Assembly: GCA_005883235.1 (NCBI GenBank)
Contig: VAYE01000168.1
Coordinates: 1-6,105, forward strand
DNA from: Actinomycetota bacterium
GTDB lineage: Bacteria; Actinomycetota; Thermoleophilia; Gaiellales; Gaiellaceae
Reading direction: 5' to 3'
Length of the DNA stretch: 6,105 nt
Below are positions 5,839 through 6,105 of the stretch, in pieces. How positions within the stretch are numbered: the stretch's first letter is position 1; every line of letters begins with the position of its first letter. The translations under genes were made by a program, and so were the position numbers. The notes beneath the pieces were generated by a model. It saw only the letters and a list, made by a program, of their open reading frames with translations. It did not search any database and was not told the origin of the DNA.

Positions 5839-6105
5839 GGCCGGATCACCGAGCGGATGACGTCGCCTGCCTGAAGCTCTTCGAACGCACGCCCGACGTC
5901 CTCCAACGCGATCGTCTTCGTGACCATTCCGGCGAGGTCGAGCTCGCCGTCGATCGCACTCTCGAAGAGGCGCGGGAAGTCCTCGGCCGGCACGTGATCG
6001 CCGCCGTGGGAGACGACGATCCGCAGGCGGCGGTCGAAGAACGGCTCGAGGCCGATCCTCGTCTCGGCGCCCGGCCGGGGCAGGCCGATGTAGACGAGCG
6101 TCCCC
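5835..6105 (-). CDS. Zinc-type alcohol dehydrogenase, MDR family (C-terminal end)
   Basis: Reading leftward from the window edge, this frame gives 89 residues to TGA 5837-5835; the N-terminal part, including any zinc ligands, lies outside. The visible portion starts with GTLVYIGLPRPGAETRIGLE, the last Rossmann strand and the turn after it, continues with a VSHGGD segment and EDFPRLFESAIDGELDL, and ends MVTKTIALEDVGRAFEELQ followed by GDVIRSVI. The pattern D-hydrophobic-pairs, G-x-L-x-L, V-T-x-x-I-x-L, then A-F-x-x-hydrophobic-x-x-G is the standard end of class III/Zn-dependent alcohol dehydrogenases. It would oxidise an alcohol with NAD(P) or a bound nicotinamide cofactor; which subgroup cannot be told from this end. 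It overlaps the thioesterase start by four bases and is the first visible gene of the operon. Confidence 0.88.
   Translation of the reverse strand, partial: GTLVYIGLPRPGAETRIGLEPFFDRRLRIVVSHGGDHVPAEDFPRLFESAIDGELDLAGMVTKTIALEDVGRAFEELQAGDVIRSVIRP

Noticed and set aside
4069..5874. Long open frame on the plus strand (601 codons) opposite the dehydrogenases and thioesterase
   Set aside because: Arg/Ala/Pro-rich with no motif; a complementary-strand shadow of strongly conserved minus-strand genes.

Overview
This is a gene-dense window of very high GC with no RNA gene, mobile element, repeat array or long non-coding stretch. Codon use with a strong third-position GC bias, frequent GTG starts (one TTG) and protein wording typical of high-GC Gram-positives point to an actinobacterium, perhaps of the Thermoleophilia type. 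That placement is inference; there is no marker gene here.

Layout. One partial gene lies on the plus strand at the left edge (1-352): the C-terminal 116 residues of a CurA-like NADP-dependent oxidoreductase of the medium-chain dehydrogenase/reductase (MDR) superfamily. It meets a minus-strand array tail to tail with a single base between the stop codons. The minus-strand array fills the rest (354-6105) and reads from right to left: a Zn-type alcohol dehydrogenase (C-terminal end only), a PaaI-type hotdog thioesterase, a near full-length acyl-CoA dehydrogenase, a very short second acyl-CoA dehydrogenase, a classical SDR, a small single-domain cupin, an AMP-forming acyl-CoA ligase, and a second, short SDR. 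Neighbours overlap by 1-4 bases or are 2-12 bases apart, except for a 61-base gap before the cupin that carries a weak promoter-like sequence. The array looks like one operon, or two in tandem, with pervasive stop/start coupling.

How the genes may work together. The set is that of CoA-dependent catabolism of a carboxylic acid or alcohol: alcohol oxidation (Zn-ADH), activation to the CoA thioester (ligase), alpha,beta-desaturation (acyl-CoA dehydrogenase pair), hydroxy/keto oxidoreduction (SDRs) and release or overflow control (thioesterase). No enoyl-CoA hydratase, thiolase or aldehyde dehydrogenase is present in the window, and the substrate cannot be read from the sequence.

The most unusual content is two open but strongly shortened enzymes in the same operon. 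The 202-residue acyl-CoA dehydrogenase has lost essentially the whole middle beta domain and part of the N-terminal domain. The 179-residue SDR has lost the segment with the catalytic Tyr-xxx-Lys. Neither has a frameshift or stop. The short dehydrogenase keeps exactly the FAD-contacting loop (QVHGGIGF) that its full-length neighbour lacks, suggesting a complementary pair with a minimal second subunit.
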